Positions 27,348 through 36,066 of a stretch of DNA of 64,000 bases are shown here, in pieces. Every line of letters begins with the position of its first letter. The stretch's first letter is position 1. The translations under genes and the position numbers were made by a program. The DNA lies in contig CAKSQK010000001.1 in NCBI GenBank assembly GCA_934486785.1, forward strand, positions 372,001-436,000, written 5' to 3'. The notes below the pieces were generated by a model, which made no database searches, had not been told where the DNA came from, and worked only from the letters and a program-made list of their open reading frames with translations. This stretch comes from an uncultured Niabella sp. Its GTDB lineage: Bacteria > Bacteroidota > Bacteroidia > Chitinophagales > Chitinophagaceae.

Positions 27348-28340
27348 ATAAATCCTTCACCTCAAATACTTGTTACCGGCGGCACAGGGTTTCTTGGCAG
27401 TTATATCATCAGGCAATTGGTTGAGGATGGATATGCCGTTCGTGCCATTAAGCGAGCTACCAGTGCAATGCCCCAATTTATTGACAATAGTATTTTACAA
27501 AAAGTAGAATGGGTGCAGGGCGATGTGCTTGATGTGATGTCTCTTGCAGATGCCATGCAAGGCATAGATATTGTAATTCATTCCGCGGCGGTGGTTTCTT
27601 TCAGCAAAGCTGATCGAAAAAATATGTACCAGATTAACATTCAGGGTACGGCCAACGTGGTAAATGTTGCCATAGAACAGGATGTAAGAAGGCTGGTCTA
27701 TATTAGCTCGGTTGCAGCGCTTGGCAGAAAAAAGAACAGCACCGTGGTAGATGAAAATGCCAAATGGGAAGACAGCAATGCTAATACCCATTATGCCATC
27801 ACCAAGCACAAAGCTGAACTGGAGGTATGGCGTGGTTTTGCCGAGGGCCTGGAAGGCGTAATACTAAACCCTGCCACTATTATTGGTTATGGCGACTGGA
27901 GTACAGGCAGCTCTGCTATTTTTAAAAGCGCTTATAACGAATTTGGCTGGTATACCAATGGCGTAAACGGCTTTACTGATGTGGAAGATGTGGCAAAAGG
28001 TGCTGTTGAACTAATGAAAAGCAATATCACGGAGCAACGGTTTATTGTTTGCAATGACAACTGGAGCTTTAAAAAACTTTTTGATACAATGGCTGACGCC
28101 TTTGGCAAAAAGAGGCCGCATAAAGAGGCAACCCCCTTACTGGGCGCCATTGCGTGGCGGATGGAAAAATTGAAATCCTTTTTTTCAGGGCAAAAACCAC
28201 TAATTACAAGGGAAACTGCTAAGCTGGCCCAAACCCAGACTGTTTTTGACAATACCAAACTGCCCCGGGCATTACCACAGTTTGAATATACACCACTGGC
28301 CAACACCATTCATAAAGCCTGCAACCAGTATAAAAAGTAA
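27348..28340 (+). CDS. NAD-dependent epimerase/dehydratase family (extended SDR) with no standard start codon
   Basis: Extended short-chain dehydrogenase, about 330 aa, resembling dihydroflavonol-4-reductase-type proteins. The dinucleotide motif VTGGTGFLG comes near the N-terminus, VIHSAAVVSFSKADR follows, the catalytic Tyr and Lys are in HYAITKHKAE, and LNPATIIGYGD is a further SDR block. The Rossmann motif is encoded at 27370-27400, before the first in-frame TTG (27417), so that TTG cannot be the true start. Between the in-frame TAA at 27318 and 27417 no ATG, GTG or TTG exists in frame; ATA at 27348 (INPSPQILVTGG) is the best candidate, ATC at 27345 the next. Either an unusual start codon is used or ATG has mutated to ATA. 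It follows the HTH gene by 27 bp. Confidence 0.85.
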   Translation: MNPSPQILVTGGTGFLGSYIIRQLVEDGYAVRAIKRATSAMPQFIDNSILQKVEWVQGDVLDVMSLADAMQGIDIVIHSAAVVSFSKADRKNMYQINIQGTANVVNVAIEQDVRRLVYISSVAALGRKKNSTVVDENAKWEDSNANTHYAITKHKAELEVWRGFAEGLEGVILNPATIIGYGDWSTGSSAIFKSAYNEFGWYTNGVNGFTDVEDVAKGAVELMKSNITEQRFIVCNDNWSFKKLFDTMADAFGKKRPHKEATPLLGAIAWRMEKLKSFFSGQKPLITRETAKLAQTQTVFDNTKLPRALPQFEYTPLANTIHKACNQYKK

Positions 28341-28422
28341 AATATGAAAAAATAAATTTTCGATGTTTTTTCGTTATTTTCGGGTACGTAAACGTTGCCA
28401 TAGTATCTAAAACAAACAAATC

Positions 28423-29799
28423 ATGAAAAAAAACAGCATTAACAGGAGGCTTTTCCTGGGGAAAGCTTCTGTTCTAACTGCCGGAACCCTGCTTGCAGGT
28501 TCTTACAAATCTTTCTCACAAAACAAAAAAGTAAGCGGAGACCTGGCCATACTAGGCGGTACGCCTGTACATGATGCAAAGGCCCAACCCTGGCCTGCCT
28601 GGCCCTGGATGGATAAAACCGTTGAAGAAACCACCATGCAATCATACAAGAGCGGCAGGTGGACACGCTACGAAGCGCAAAGGCTTCGCATTAGCATGGT
28701 GCAGAGAATGGAAGCCGAGCTGCCAAAATATATCAACGCAAAATATGTGCGAATGACCAATGCCGGAACGAACGCGCTTTCGGCAGCAGTACATGCGCTA
28801 AATATAGGCGCCGGTGATGAAGTGATCACCTCTCCATATACTGATATGGGAACCATTGCGGCCATCCTTTCTGCAAGGGCATTACCTGTATTGGCCGATC
28901 TGAACCCATTGTCGTACCAGCTTGAGCCGGCAGATGTGGAAAGAAAAATTACGCCCAGAACAAAAGCCATCATGCCGGTACATATTATGGGCGTAGCCTG
29001 CGATATGGATAATATTATGCGCATTGCAAATAAGCTCAAGCTCAAAGTAATTGAAGACTCCTGCCAGGCCATCATGGCCACGCATAACGGGCGAACCCTG
29101 GGCACGATAGGCGACATTGGCTGCCTGAGTTTTCAGGCATCTAAAGTAGTTGGATGTGGTGAAGGCGGTGCTATTTTTACAAATAATGAAGAACTGGCAA
29201 ACCATGCATACACCGTAATTGAGCACGGCACTGATTATTTAAAAGGCGGCGCCAACGTGCGCATTGGGCCTAAATACCGCATGCCGGAAGTTGTGGCTGC
29301 AATTTTGGTAGGACAATTGGCTACCCACAAAGAAAGGCACGACATCCGCAACAGGAATGCCCGCTGGCTTGATCAAAAATTTAAAGATTTTAAAGGATTG
29401 CAGCCGCAAATTAAATACGGCAATGGCGATGGCGCTTATTATAATTATGCATTAACCTACAACCAGGAAGCTTTTGGCGGAGTACCCATTGCCACTTTTT
29501 ACAAAGCCATGAATGCAGAAGGTATTCCGGTAGGTGGATATATTGGAAAGGGCTTGCATAAAGACAGTTGGATAGACTACATTACAACACTTCCTGAATA
29601 TAATATGCTTTTCAGCGCGGCACGGCTGAAAGAATTTAAAGAAAAGAACAAGCACATGCCCAACTGCGATAAAGTTTGTGCCACTGTGGTAAGGCTTTCA
29701 GGCGGCGGGCCGTTAACAGCGCCAATGTCTTATATGGAAGATTTTTATAACGCGGCCATGAAAGTTTATGAAAACAGGGACAAACTAAAATCTCTTTAA
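28423..29799 (+). CDS. DegT/DnrJ/EryC1/StrS-type aminotransferase with Tat-like leader
   Basis: PLP-dependent sugar aminotransferase family protein, 458 aa. Family blocks: LAILGGTPV at the domain start, TNAGTNALSAAVHALNIGAG, DEVITSPYTDMGT, VIEDSCQAIMATHNGR and LSFQASKVVGCGEGGAIFTN with the candidate PLP lysine. Unusually it begins with NRRLFLGKASVLTAGTLLAG, which matches a twin-arginine leader (RRxFLxK followed by a hydrophobic stretch), so the enzyme may be exported folded with its cofactor. Cytoplasmic members lack this. The start ATG at 28423 is well placed. A strong terminator follows. It may also be a non-catalytic oxidoreductase-associated protein; substrate unknown. Confidence 0.9.
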   Translation: MKKNSINRRLFLGKASVLTAGTLLAGSYKSFSQNKKVSGDLAILGGTPVHDAKAQPWPAWPWMDKTVEETTMQSYKSGRWTRYEAQRLRISMVQRMEAELPKYINAKYVRMTNAGTNALSAAVHALNIGAGDEVITSPYTDMGTIAAILSARALPVLADLNPLSYQLEPADVERKITPRTKAIMPVHIMGVACDMDNIMRIANKLKLKVIEDSCQAIMATHNGRTLGTIGDIGCLSFQASKVVGCGEGGAIFTNNEELANHAYTVIEHGTDYLKGGANVRIGPKYRMPEVVAAILVGQLATHKERHDIRNRNARWLDQKFKDFKGLQPQIKYGNGDGAYYNYALTYNQEAFGGVPIATFYKAMNAEGIPVGGYIGKGLHKDSWIDYITTLPEYNMLFSAARLKEFKEKNKHMPNCDKVCATVVRLSGGGPLTAPMSYMEDFYNAAMKVYENRDKLKSL

Positions 29800-29808
29800 A
29801 AATCATTT

Positions 29809-29835
29809 AAAAAGCGCCCTCTGAGCGCTTTTTTT
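29809..29835 (+). terminator. Rho-independent terminator
   Basis: Perfect stem AAAAAGCGC/GCGCTTTTT (29809-29817 with 29825-29833), loop CCTCTGA, T-run continuing to 29835. It starts 10 bp after the aminotransferase stop. Confidence 0.88.
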
Positions 29836-29923
29836 ATGTTTCACAATTTTGATCCGCTACCCCGCCAGGTAAGTTATCAATTACCGGCCCCGGTTTTTAT
29901 TCCGTAGCTTTGCAGCTTTTTAA

Positions 29924-31105
29924 ATGCAGAAAAACCAGCCTATGGAGTTGAGATTATGGAACCGTGAGTTTGTGATCATTACCCTCACCAATTTTTTCCT
30001 GGCATGTTCCTTCAACCTGCTAATGCCTTCCATTCCTTTGTACATTACAGAGCAGTTGCATGTGCCACAAACGCAAACAGGCATTGTACTTTCTTCTTAT
30101 GCCATAGCGCTGCTGCTTATTCGCCCGTTTTCCGGATATATGGTTGATATGTTTTCCCGAAAGGGGCTTTTACTTACCGGCTCCTTACTATATGCCCTTT
30201 CTTTTGCCGGTTATTTTTACGCAACCACGGTTATGCTTTTTGTAGTGGTAAGGTTTATTCACGGCTTGTGGTGGGGGCTGGCCACTGTTTCTACCAATAC
30301 CGTTTCCATTGACGTCATTCCTTCAGCGCGCCGCTCCGAAGGCATTGGTTATTTTGGCACATTTAATAATATTGCCATGGCCATAGCGCCATTTATTGCC
30401 ATACACATTTATTATAACAATGGTTTTCAGATGTTGCTATGGTGGGCAGTAGCTATGGCAGCGCTGGGTGTGCTCATCGCTTCCTTTATAAAATTACCTT
30501 TTAAGCGCCCTGTAGAAAAACCCGTTTTATCAATGGACCGGTTTTTCCTTGTAAAAAGCTGGCCCATTTTTCTAAACCAGTTATTGCCCAGTTTTGCATG
30601 GGGTACGATTGGCCCATTTGTAGCGCAGTACGGCCTTGAGATCAACATTCAAAACCCGGGTATTTTTTTCGCGTTCTGGGCGGGAGGCATTATGGCATCG
30701 CGCATTTTTGCAGGCCGGATGGTTGACCGGGGTTTTATTCATCACATCAACCTCATCGCTTTTTTGTTGATCGCTTTTTCGCTGATTGCTTTTTCTATAT
30801 TTCATAATTTTTTTGCCTACTGCGCATCAGGGTTGTTTATTGGTATTGGCTATGGAATGCTGTTTCCTGCCATGCAAACTTTATATGTAAATATTGCAGG
30901 CCACGGTAAGCGCGGAACGGCAAATGCCACTTACATGCTTAGCTTTGATTTGGGCCTTGCCATAGGAATGCTTGCGGGCGGCTTTATTTCAGGCATTATG
31001 GGGTTTTCAGAGGTCTACCTTATCTCTGGTATTTTATGTGCTGCCAGCATCATCCCTTACTGGTTTGTTTCAAAAAATGTATACGATAAAAACAAAATAG
31101 AGTAA
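29924..31105 (+). CDS. MFS transporter (AraJ-like efflux type)
   Basis: Major-facilitator protein of 393 aa with about 12 membrane spans. Typical blocks are SLYALSFAGYFYATTVMLF, RFIHGLWWGLATVSTNTVSI and RSEGIGYFGTFNNIAMAIAP in the N-half and RGTANATYMLSFDLGLAIGM in the C-half, with the loop DMFSRKGLLLTG between spans 2 and 3. These resemble drug or sugar efflux permeases of the AraJ type; no substrate can be named. A TAGCTTTG sequence at 29905-29912 may be its promoter box, but no good -33 element is present. The start ATG at 29924 is kept. Confidence 0.9.
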   Translation: MQKNQPMELRLWNREFVIITLTNFFLACSFNLLMPSIPLYITEQLHVPQTQTGIVLSSYAIALLLIRPFSGYMVDMFSRKGLLLTGSLLYALSFAGYFYATTVMLFVVVRFIHGLWWGLATVSTNTVSIDVIPSARRSEGIGYFGTFNNIAMAIAPFIAIHIYYNNGFQMLLWWAVAMAALGVLIASFIKLPFKRPVEKPVLSMDRFFLVKSWPIFLNQLLPSFAWGTIGPFVAQYGLEINIQNPGIFFAFWAGGIMASRIFAGRMVDRGFIHHINLIAFLLIAFSLIAFSIFHNFFAYCASGLFIGIGYGMLFPAMQTLYVNIAGHGKRGTANATYMLSFDLGLAIGMLAGGFISGIMGFSEVYLISGILCAASIIPYWFVSKNVYDKNKIE

Positions 31106-31177
31106 CAAAAAATCCTGCTGCAGGCCAAATAGAAACTGCAATAATAACCATATCTTTAATGGTTAAAACAATGCGCC

Positions 31178-32071
31178 GTGTCGTTATTTCATATTTTGCC
31201 AGACAGGCATGATGTTGTGCAAGATAGCAATAAGCCAGATGAAAAAGGCTCTTTGCGGGAACGCATCTATATAATAATTTTTCAATCAAACACCCCGGCA
31301 GGTAAGCTTTTCGACGTTTTATTGTTTGTTGCCATTGCGCTGAACATTACCCTGCTAATGCTGGAAAGTGTAAAGCCTCTTGCCGCGAAATGGGGCGATA
31401 CCTTCCGGGTGCTGGATTACTTTTTTTTATTTGTATTTACTATAGAATATCTCATAAGGTTGTATTGTGTGAAAAGACCGAAAAAGTATGCAAAAAGTTT
31501 TTACGGTATTATAGACCTGCTGGCAATACTACCTTCCTACCTGGAGTTCTTCTATCCGCAGTGGCATATGCTGATGATTATTCGTTCTTTCAGGCTGTTG
31601 CGTATTTTCCGCATCTTTCGCATGGTGAAGTTTTTAGACGAAAGCCGCAACCTGATGTTTGCGCTCATTCGCAGTTCGCGTAAAATATTTATCTTTTTAT
31701 TTTTTGTGATACTCCTTACCATATTTCTCGGCTCGCTTATGTACGTAGTGGAGTTTGAAAAAAATTCAGGGTTTAGCAGTATTCCGCAAAGTATTTACTG
31801 GGCCATCGTTACCATTACCACGGTAGGTTATGGTGATGTGGCGCCTGTTACAGCCCTGGGTAAAATGATCGCTTCTTTTATTATGATCCTTGGTTACTCC
31901 ATCATAGCGGTGCCTACCGGTATTATGACAGCTTCTGTGGCTATGGACAACCGCCGTAAAACCATTGATGTAAAGTGCCCCCGTTGTGGCGCCGGCAACC
32001 ATTCGCTTGACGCGGATTATTGTAAAAAATGCGGGGAGAGCCTAAGTGCGGAAAAACCGGAAAATGCTTAA
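31178..32071 (+). CDS. Voltage-gated-type potassium channel with C-terminal zinc ribbon
   Basis: Six-span ion channel protein, 297 aa. S1-S4 occupy about 40-150; S4 shows Arg at 136, 139, 142, 145 and 148, the spacing of a voltage sensor. The selectivity filter TVGYGD is at 215-220, between S5 (167-190) and S6 (229-255). After S6 the tail carries CPRC (267-270) and CKKC (282-285), a four-Cys zinc ribbon. Potassium selectivity follows from TVGYGD. The start is GTG at 31178; no in-frame ATG is nearby. The zinc ribbon is unusual for KvAP-like channels and may serve regulation by metal or redox state (inference). It converges with the next gene (4-bp overlap). Confidence 0.92.
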   Translation: MSLFHILPDRHDVVQDSNKPDEKGSLRERIYIIIFQSNTPAGKLFDVLLFVAIALNITLLMLESVKPLAAKWGDTFRVLDYFFLFVFTIEYLIRLYCVKRPKKYAKSFYGIIDLLAILPSYLEFFYPQWHMLMIIRSFRLLRIFRIFRMVKFLDESRNLMFALIRSSRKIFIFLFFVILLTIFLGSLMYVVEFEKNSGFSSIPQSIYWAIVTITTVGYGDVAPVTALGKMIASFIMILGYSIIAVPTGIMTASVAMDNRRKTIDVKCPRCGAGNHSLDADYCKKCGESLSAEKPENA

Positions 32072-32472
32072 GTTTCAACAGCAGTTGTTTGCAGCCCTGT
32101 AAAACTGCCATTGTTCAATTTACAAATAATAAAAATTGGCATTACGGCTTCGCCGGGCTTTTCAATCCGGTAAATTAAGGTTTGCGTAAAATGTTCCTGT
32201 AAAAAATAGTGCAGTTGTAAGAAGGCCCTGGCGTTGTTATTCATCCATTCATCAGGAACGCCATGGGCCAGGTAATTTTCAAAGCGTGCAAAAAATGTTT
32301 CCGGTGAAATATATTTTACAAACTGCGCCTCTGTTTGTTTGTAAGCTGCAAGCAATGCGGGTATCTCTTCGGCAGTTGTTGCAGTTATATCAAAAGGCGT
32401 AATAGGGTATTCCGTTTCTGACAAGTACAGCAGCCCCTCAACTTTTTGATGTAAAAGCTCAATGATACTCAT
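32068..32472 (-). CDS. Nuclease A inhibitor-like protein (NuiA family)
   Basis: Small acidic protein of 134 aa that resembles NuiA, the Anabaena inhibitor of the sugar-non-specific nuclease NucA. Shared features I can see: an N-terminal helix ELLHQKVEGLLYLSETEYPI, the SETFF-like segment SPETFFARFENYLAHG, a central helix and the C-terminal block GLQTTAVET, similar to the NuiA ending in VVET. The start is ATG at 32472; a TTG at 32478 extends the frame by two codons. It begins 12 bp after ffh and is probably co-transcribed with it. No matching nuclease gene is seen in this window. Confidence 0.82.
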   Translation of the reverse strand: MSIIELLHQKVEGLLYLSETEYPITPFDITATTAEEIPALLAAYKQTEAQFVKYISPETFFARFENYLAHGVPDEWMNNNARAFLQLHYFLQEHFTQTLIYRIEKPGEAVMPIFIICKLNNGSFTGLQTTAVET

Positions 32473-32484
32473 GATCAACCGTTT

Positions 32485-33825
32485 TTAAAACGGCCTTTTC
32501 ATGCCACCCATTCCCGGCATCATTTTGCCAAAAGCGCCCATCTTGTTCATATTCTTCATCATGTCGCGCATTTGTTCAAACTGTTTCATAAACGCGTTTA
32601 CTTCTGCAATATCTTTACCGCAGCCAGCGGCAATGCGCTTGCGGCGGCTGCCATTGATGAGGTCGGGGTTTTCGCGTTCTTCGGGCGTCATGGAGTCTAT
32701 GATGGCTTCAATGCCTTTAAAGCTGTCATCGCTGATGTCGAGATCTTTAATTTGCTTGCCCACGCCGGGTATCATGCCCAGCAGGTCTTTCATGTTGCCC
32801 ATCTTTTTTATCTGCTGCAATTGCTGTTTAAAGTCAGAAAAGTCAAATTTATTTTTCCTGATCTTGCCTTCAAGCTTTTTAGCCTGTTCTTCATCAAACT
32901 GCTCCTGCGCTTTTTCTACCAGCGATGTAATATCGCCCATGCCCAGAATACGCTGTGCCATCCTTTCGGGATAGAACACATCCAGCGCATCCATTTTTTC
33001 GCCATTACTTACAAACTTGATGGGTTTGTTTACCGTGTATTTAATAGAAATAGCTGCGCCACCTCTTGTATCGCCATCCAGCTTGGTAAGTACCACGCCG
33101 GTAAAATCAAGCCTGTCGTTAAACGCCTTAGCCGTGTTCACCGCGTCCTGGCCCGTCATGCTGTCTACCACAAATAAAATTTCCTGCGGGTTTACAGCGT
33201 TCTTAATGTTGGTAACCTCCGTCATCATTGCCTCATCAATGGCAAGGCGGCCGGCGGTATCTATAATCACTACATTTTTATTTTTGCTTCTTGCTTCGGC
33301 TACCGCATTTCTTGCAATGCTTACGGCATCTTTATTTTCTGCCTCAATATGCACATCCACCTTTATCTGCTCACCCAGCACGCGCAGTTGTTCCATCGCC
33401 GCGGGGCGGTAAATATCTGCTGCCACCAGCATGGGTGAAAAGCCTTTTTTATTTTTCAGATAATTGGCCAGCTTACCGCTAAAGGTGGTTTTACCGCTAC
33501 CCTGAAGACCTGCGATCAGGATGACGGCCGGGTTGCCCTTTGCATTGAACGTGGCTTCTTCACCGCCCATGAGCTCGGTAAGCTCATCCTTAACAATTTT
33601 TACCATGAGCTGCCCCGGGCTGATGGCATTAATCACCTTTTCACCAACGGCTTTGTCTTTTATTTTATCGGTAAATTCTTTGGCTATCTTATAGTTCACA
33701 TCGGCGTCTACCAGCGCACGGCGAATTTCCTTTACCGTGGTGGCCACGTTCAGCTCGGTAATTCTTGCCTGCCCTTTAAGATTTTTAAAGGCGCTGTCTA
33801 ATTTATCCTGTAGATTATTGAACAT
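32485..33825 (-). CDS. ffh: Signal recognition particle protein Ffh
   Basis: SRP54-type GTPase, 446 aa, which binds signal sequences and the 4.5S RNA and delivers ribosomes to the membrane receptor FtsY. N domain 1-100, then the G domain with G1 GLQGSGKTT (106-114), DIYRPAAMEQL, DTAGRL and TKLDGD, followed by the methionine-rich M domain (about 300-446) with GSRRKRIAAGCG, the RNA-binding helix, and a tail FGKMMPGMGGMKRP. All motifs are normal. The start ATG at 33825 is standard. The NuiA-like gene follows 12 bp downstream. Confidence 0.98.
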   Translation of the reverse strand: MFNNLQDKLDSAFKNLKGQARITELNVATTVKEIRRALVDADVNYKIAKEFTDKIKDKAVGEKVINAISPGQLMVKIVKDELTELMGGEEATFNAKGNPAVILIAGLQGSGKTTFSGKLANYLKNKKGFSPMLVAADIYRPAAMEQLRVLGEQIKVDVHIEAENKDAVSIARNAVAEARSKNKNVVIIDTAGRLAIDEAMMTEVTNIKNAVNPQEILFVVDSMTGQDAVNTAKAFNDRLDFTGVVLTKLDGDTRGGAAISIKYTVNKPIKFVSNGEKMDALDVFYPERMAQRILGMGDITSLVEKAQEQFDEEQAKKLEGKIRKNKFDFSDFKQQLQQIKKMGNMKDLLGMIPGVGKQIKDLDISDDSFKGIEAIIDSMTPEERENPDLINGSRRKRIAAGCGKDIAEVNAFMKQFEQMRDMMKNMNKMGAFGKMMPGMGGMKRPF

Positions 33826-34063
33826 TTGGCTTAACTGTTTTTCTTTTTTAAGGCTGCAAATATACTATTTATAAGGCATTGCAGCAGGATGCCCGCAACC
33901 AATCCCTAACGCTGCCCGGGATTTTTGCCTACGGTTACAAAACATGAAAATCTTAATACAACGTGATGGTTTTCAATAAGTAAAAAATTTATTTTGATTG
34001 TATCATAATTTTTCTATTATTGCACACGGCAACATCAACTATTAATTGCCATAATGTAAGAAG

Positions 34064-34441
34064 ATGAGTAAACAGAAATTTACATTGGAGTACCCTGTAC
34101 GTTGTTCTCCTAATATACTTTTCGAATTTTTAGCCACTTCCAACGGGTTGGGAGAGTGGTTTGCTGATACTGTGGACGAACAGGGCAATATTTTTACTTT
34201 TGGCTGGAACGGTTCGTTTGAAGAAGCCGAAGTGATTGAGCAGGAAGAAGAAAAACTCATCCGTTTCAGATGGGACGGCGCGCCAAAAGACGAATATTTT
34301 GAATTCAGGATTGATAAATCAGAGATCACCAACCAAACCATATTGGTTATTACCGATTTTGCTGAAAAGAAAGACATTAAAGACCAAACCCAGCTTTGGG
34401 ACTACCAGGTAAAAGACCTTTTTCACCGCATAGGCAACTAA
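34064..34441 (+). CDS. START-like (AHSA1/SRPBCC) domain protein
   Basis: Protein of 125 aa that belongs to the Bet v1-like / SRPBCC fold group. Sequence order: FTLEYPVRCSPNILFEFLAT, then the family's GLGEWFAD, a beta stretch FTFGWNGSFEEAEVIEQE, LIRFRWDG, FEFRIDKSEITNQTILVITD, and a C-terminal helix WDYQVKDLFHRIG. No signal peptide. Such proteins form a hydrophobic ligand-binding cavity; ligand unknown. It stands alone between ffh (divergent) and a cyclophilin gene (convergent). Confidence 0.85.
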   Translation: MSKQKFTLEYPVRCSPNILFEFLATSNGLGEWFADTVDEQGNIFTFGWNGSFEEAEVIEQEEEKLIRFRWDGAPKDEYFEFRIDKSEITNQTILVITDFAEKKDIKDQTQLWDYQVKDLFHRIGN

Positions 34442-34477
34442 CTTAGGCTGCTTTACTACGCTGCTGCTTTTACTGTA

Positions 34478-35173
34478 TTATTTTCGTTTCACCATCCTGG
34501 CACTGATGATCTTTACATCCTTCAGGGGCCTGTCCTTATCTGCGCCTTTGCTGGTGGGCACTGCTGCAATGTTGTCTATTACTTCAATACCGGCAATCAC
34601 TTCTCCAAATACGGTATAATTCTGGTCTAAATGGGGTACGCCGCCCAGCGTTTCATATACCTTTCGATGCGCTGCAGGTATTTTTCTGCCGTTCAGGCGT
34701 TTTATTTCCAATGAATCCAGTTCAGCAGGCGTAAAAACTTTTCCCTGGGTGAGGTAAAACTGGCTGCCGCTGCTTGCCTTTGCCGGATTTATATCATCGC
34801 CTTCACGCGCTGCGGCAATCATTCCTTTTTTATGAAACAACTCTGGCCTGAACTCGGCGGGAACGGTATAACCGGGGCCGCCATTTCCCAGCGGCTGGCC
34901 GGCGGAAGCATTGCGGCTATCGGGGTCGCCAGCCTGTATCATAAACCGGTTGATGACCCTGTGAAACAAAATGCCATCGTAATATTTGCTTTTCACCAGT
35001 TTTATAAAATTGTCGCGGTGCAGCGGTGTGGCATCACTTAGGCGAAGGGTGATGTTTCCCATGGAAGTTTGCAGCAGCACATCTTTTCTTTTATCAGCGC
35101 CGGTTACTCTTGCCGCACTGCAGGAAGCCAACAGACTTACTATTATAACACCGTACATCAAAATTCTGATCAT
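34478..35173 (-). CDS. Cyclophilin-type peptidyl-prolyl cis-trans isomerase, lipoprotein
   Basis: Peptidyl-prolyl isomerase of 231 aa with a lipobox leader (MIRILMYGVIIVSLLASCSA), so it should be a periplasmic or outer-membrane-attached folding factor. Cyclophilin blocks: LQTSMGNITLRLSDATPLH, NFIKLVKSKYYDGILFHRVI, FMIQAGDP, then GSQFYLTQGKVFTPAELD with an extra insertion and HLDQNYTVFGEVIAGIEVID. The insertion of about 30 residues before HLDQNYTVFG lengthens the protein over the 160-aa core. The frame runs back to 35242, but ATG at 35173 gives the leader. Divergent from a small lipoprotein gene. Confidence 0.93.
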   Translation of the reverse strand: MIRILMYGVIIVSLLASCSAARVTGADKRKDVLLQTSMGNITLRLSDATPLHRDNFIKLVKSKYYDGILFHRVINRFMIQAGDPDSRNASAGQPLGNGGPGYTVPAEFRPELFHKKGMIAAAREGDDINPAKASSGSQFYLTQGKVFTPAELDSLEIKRLNGRKIPAAHRKVYETLGGVPHLDQNYTVFGEVIAGIEVIDNIAAVPTSKGADKDRPLKDVKIISARMVKRK

Positions 35174-35265
35174 ATTCCCGTGATTTGATATCAAAATTAA
35201 TCTTTTAGATAATAGTTTTTTTGAATGGCAGATTATTTGCAATTGTGTAACTGTAACTTTATAAT

Positions 35266-35661
35266 ATGAAAAATTATCTGATCCTTTTCCTTGCTGTTAT
35301 TGTATTTGCCTCCTGTGCAAAAAGCTCGTTGTCAACCAAGACCAGTTACCCGGAAGAACTTCAAAAAGAATGGAAACATTCTTACGAAGAAAGTGCCGGA
35401 AATGTGGAAATATACCGCCCAGCCGATTATAAAACTTTTGCGCCCAGCAAATTCAGGCAGGTGTATCAATTAGAAGAAAATGGTCGTTGTGAATATTTGG
35501 TGCTGCATCCGGCAGATGCGCATTATATGGCGCCTGGCACGTGGAATTACAGGCCTGACATTCGTCAATTGCGGATACTAAACAGCAATGGAGGGCAGGT
35601 GGTGTTGTTTGAAGTGCTTGAGATTACCAATAACCTTTTGAAACTGCAGATTGTACGCTGA
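35266..35661 (+). CDS. Hypothetical lipoprotein
   Basis: Unrecognised 131-aa protein. The leader MKNYLILFLAVIVFASCAKS has a lipobox with Cys17. The mature part holds WKHSYEESAGNVEIYRPADY, FRQVYQLEENGRCEYLVLHP, PGTWNYRPDIRQLRILNSNG and VLFEVLEITNNLLKLQIVR, which looks like a short beta-sheet protein of the lipocalin-like small type; this is only an impression from the strand pattern. It ends 3 bp before the stop of the convergent 114-aa gene. Confidence 0.8.
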   Translation: MKNYLILFLAVIVFASCAKSSLSTKTSYPEELQKEWKHSYEESAGNVEIYRPADYKTFAPSKFRQVYQLEENGRCEYLVLHPADAHYMAPGTWNYRPDIRQLRILNSNGGQVVLFEVLEITNNLLKLQIVR

Positions 35662-35664
35662 GCT

Positions 35665-36009
35665 TTAAAATTCATTCTCCTGAAAATACAAGAGGATATA
35701 ATCTTTTAGAAAATTTTCCTGCTCAACAGGGCTCATTTCGGGCATGGGCTTTAACTGCCTGTAATGCGGCCAGCCTTCAGCATCAGTGTCTTCTAATTCA
35801 TAAAAGCCGCCGGGCAAAAGCAGCCTGCACACGGCTATGTGCATCAAATCCTGTTTTTGCTCTTTGGTAAATTTATCTTTTATCTGTCCCAGCTCTTGTA
35901 TGCCTATTAAAAATAAAATTGTTTCCATGTCTGGCTTTTTGCCAAACCGTTCCATCAGCCTGCTTTCAAGTCCCCACCACCTTACCTGTAAATCATCATT
36001 CATTTGCAT
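35665..36009 (-). CDS. Conserved-looking hypothetical protein
   Basis: A 114-aa soluble protein with no leader or membrane span. It is mostly helical in appearance: WWGLESRLMERFGKKPDMET, ILFLIGIQELGQ, KFTKEQKQDLMHIAVCRLLL, then an acidic turn YELEDTDAEGWPHYRQ and a terminal helix VEQENFLKDYILLYFQENEF. I do not know a named family for it. The start may be ATG at 36009 or ATG at 36003. It sits just after the GH95 gene in the same direction reading leftward, 57 bp downstream of nothing else; co-transcription with its neighbours is unclear. Confidence 0.75.
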   Translation of the reverse strand: MQMNDDLQVRWWGLESRLMERFGKKPDMETILFLIGIQELGQIKDKFTKEQKQDLMHIAVCRLLLPGGFYELEDTDAEGWPHYRQLKPMPEMSPVEQENFLKDYILLYFQENEF

Positions 36010-36066
36010 TTGGCAAATGTAGAACTCTTTTCAAACAAGGCATTCAATTTAATGCTGCTAAAATTA

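Noticed and set aside
32572..33177. 201-aa opposite-strand ORF inside ffh
   Set aside because: ffh is unambiguous on the other strand; this frame is produced by its codon pattern.
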